A program made the translations under genes and the position numbers. From NCBI GenBank assembly GCA_015767355.1, contig JADWMH010000038.1, forward strand, positions 1 through 7,078: 7,078 bases of DNA, in the 5' to 3' direction. Source of the stretch: Gammaproteobacteria bacterium (GTDB taxonomy: Bacteria > Pseudomonadota > Gammaproteobacteria > Chromatiales > Chromatiaceae). Shown one piece after another: positions 6,378 through 7,078 of this stretch. Every line of letters begins with the position of its first letter. Position 1 is the stretch's first letter. The notes beneath the pieces were generated by a model. It was not told where the DNA came from. It ran no database searches and saw nothing but the letters and a program-made list of their open reading frames with translations.

Positions 6378-6476
6378 ATGATCGCCGGAGCGAAGGGCGT
6401 CGATAATCGCCTCATTACACCGGAGATGGCAGGATGCGCGGTGCTCCGTGGTGAAAGCCTCATTACCGCCTGGTAA
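6378..6476 (+). other. Unassigned 32-codon open frame ahead of the DedA gene
   Basis: An ATG at 6378 opens a 32-residue frame ending in TAA at 6474-6476, six bases before and in the same frame as the DedA start. No Shine-Dalgarno precedes it, and it begins at the edge of the repeat hairpin. The predicted peptide (MIAGAKGVDNRLI to ITAW) has no recognisable domain, signal or membrane segment. Part of it covers the 12-base match at 6441-6452, and GCCTCATTAC occurs twice inside it (6409-6418, 6457-6466). It may be chance, a leader peptide or decayed coding DNA. I do not call it a gene. Confidence 0.2.
6441..6452 (+). repeat. 12-base exact match to the left edge of the window
   Basis: GTGCTCCGTGGT here is identical to positions 1-12, which abut the lon stop codon. 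The word resembles one arm end of the ACACAGAT family (its reverse complement begins ACCACGGAGCAC, compared with ACCACAGATAAACAC). It could be a fragment of the same or a sister repeat. Twelve bases alone could be coincidental, and the left-edge copy may continue outside the window. Confidence 0.4.
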
Positions 6477-6482
6477 CACTCC

Positions 6483-7078
6483 ATGATGGAACTGCTTGAC
6501 TCGCTGATCGCCTGGGTCAATGCGCATCCGCACTGGGCCGGTATTGTCGTTTTTCTGGTGGCGTTCAGTGAATCGCTGGCAGTTATCGGTATGATCGTTC
6601 CCGGCGTGGTGATGATGTTTGCGGCAGGCGCGCTGGTTGGCGCCGGTGCGGTAGAGTTCCAGGGCATTTTCTGGTGGGCGGTTGCAGGTGCTGTGCTGGG
6701 CGACGGGCTCAGTTTCTGGGTTGGCCATCACTACAAAGAGCACCTCTGCTCGATGTGGCCATTTTCAAATCATCCGCAGATGCTCGATAAAGGAACCCGC
6801 TTTTTTCAGCGTTGGGGTGGTAAAAGCGTTGCGCTGGGTCGTTTTTTTGGTCCTGTCAGAGCAGTGATCCCACTGGTTGCCGGTATGATGGAGATGCCGC
6901 TGCAGCGATTCCTGGTTGCTAATATATTGTCGGCGCTGGGATGGGCCATCGCTTATCTGTTGCCGGGTATTGTCATTGGCGTCTCTCTGGATCTTGCCTC
7001 GGAAGTGGCCCTGCATCTGTTGGTATTGGGAGTGGTGGTCATTGCCGGGTTGTGGCTGCTGTTGTGGCTGGCAAAGCT
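6483..7078 (+). CDS. DedA-family inner-membrane protein, 3'-truncated by window edge
   Basis: An open frame runs 198 codons from ATG 6483 to the window edge without a stop. It encodes a hydrophobic DedA/SNARE-associated-type protein. This family is linked to phospholipid (undecaprenyl-phosphate or phosphatidylethanolamine) flipping and membrane homeostasis. Visible features are AHPHWAGIVVFLVAFSESL (14-32) with a membrane-embedded acidic residue at E30, the re-entrant-type IVPGVVMMFAAGAL (38-51), GDGLSFWVGHHY (73-84) and the conserved GRFFGPVRAVIPLVAGM (119-135). Hydrophobic segments fall near 19-52, 62-82, 144-168 and 174-197. An in-frame TAA at 6474-6476 limits the start to ATG 6483 or the adjacent ATG 6486; no clear ribosome binding site is seen. 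The N-terminal wording recalls larger gammaproteobacterial proteins in which DedA is fused to a PAP2 lipid phosphatase, so the missing 3' part may encode that domain (inference). The specific substrate is unknown. Confidence 0.9.
   Translation, partial: MMELLDSLIAWVNAHPHWAGIVVFLVAFSESLAVIGMIVPGVVMMFAAGALVGAGAVEFQGIFWWAVAGAVLGDGLSFWVGHHYKEHLCSMWPFSNHPQMLDKGTRFFQRWGGKSVALGRFFGPVRAVIPLVAGMMEMPLQRFLVANILSALGWAIAYLLPGIVIGVSLDLASEVALHLLVLGVVVIAGLWLLLWLAK

Noticed and set aside
6372..6743. Minus-strand frame of 123 codons opposite the DedA gene
   Set aside because: The plus-strand DedA motifs account for the sequence. The minus translation is low-quality and rich in His, Asn and Arg.

Overview
The window looks like ordinary chromosomal DNA from a gammaproteobacterium. 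Its Lon-family protease, RsmA, HMP-P kinase, ThiE and glutamate-1-semialdehyde aminomutase all read as gammaproteobacterial types. The thiD-thiE-hemL order is also familiar from free-living and symbiotic members of that class, including sulfur oxidisers. Genus or species cannot be assigned from sequence alone. I see no phage genes, transposase, CRISPR array, tRNA or rRNA.

Layout: positions 13-3218 hold a leftward two-gene unit, rsmA (16S rRNA dimethyltransferase) followed by a Lon-family AAA+ protease. The two overlap by one base (TAATG). The protease resembles the second, AsrA-type Lon of pseudomonads (PA0779) more than canonical E. coli Lon. Positions 3219-3584 are a 366-base divergent intergenic region, AT-rich and dominated by degenerate inverted-repeat DNA. 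Positions 3585-6267 hold a rightward, tightly overlapping unit: thiD, thiE and hemL, with 4-base GTGA and ATGA overlaps. Positions 6268-6482 are a second intergenic region with a striking hairpin repeat. From 6483 to the right edge runs a 3'-truncated DedA-family membrane protein gene.

How the genes work together: ThiD phosphorylates the pyrimidine half of thiamine, and ThiE joins it to the thiazole half to give thiamine phosphate. HemL makes 5-aminolevulinate for haem and other tetrapyrroles, and shares the transcript although it belongs to another pathway. The leftward unit pairs ribosome maturation with protein quality control. The genes are core metabolism and housekeeping. I found no convincing new multi-gene system.

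The least explained content is between genes. There is an ACACAGAT repeat family with about 10-base periodicity, present in both large intergenic regions. There is also a separate 61-base CGCAAAG-type hairpin, and an exact 12-base match between the left edge, next to the lon stop codon, and the region ahead of the DedA gene. Together these suggest small dispersed, probably non-autonomous elements in this genome.
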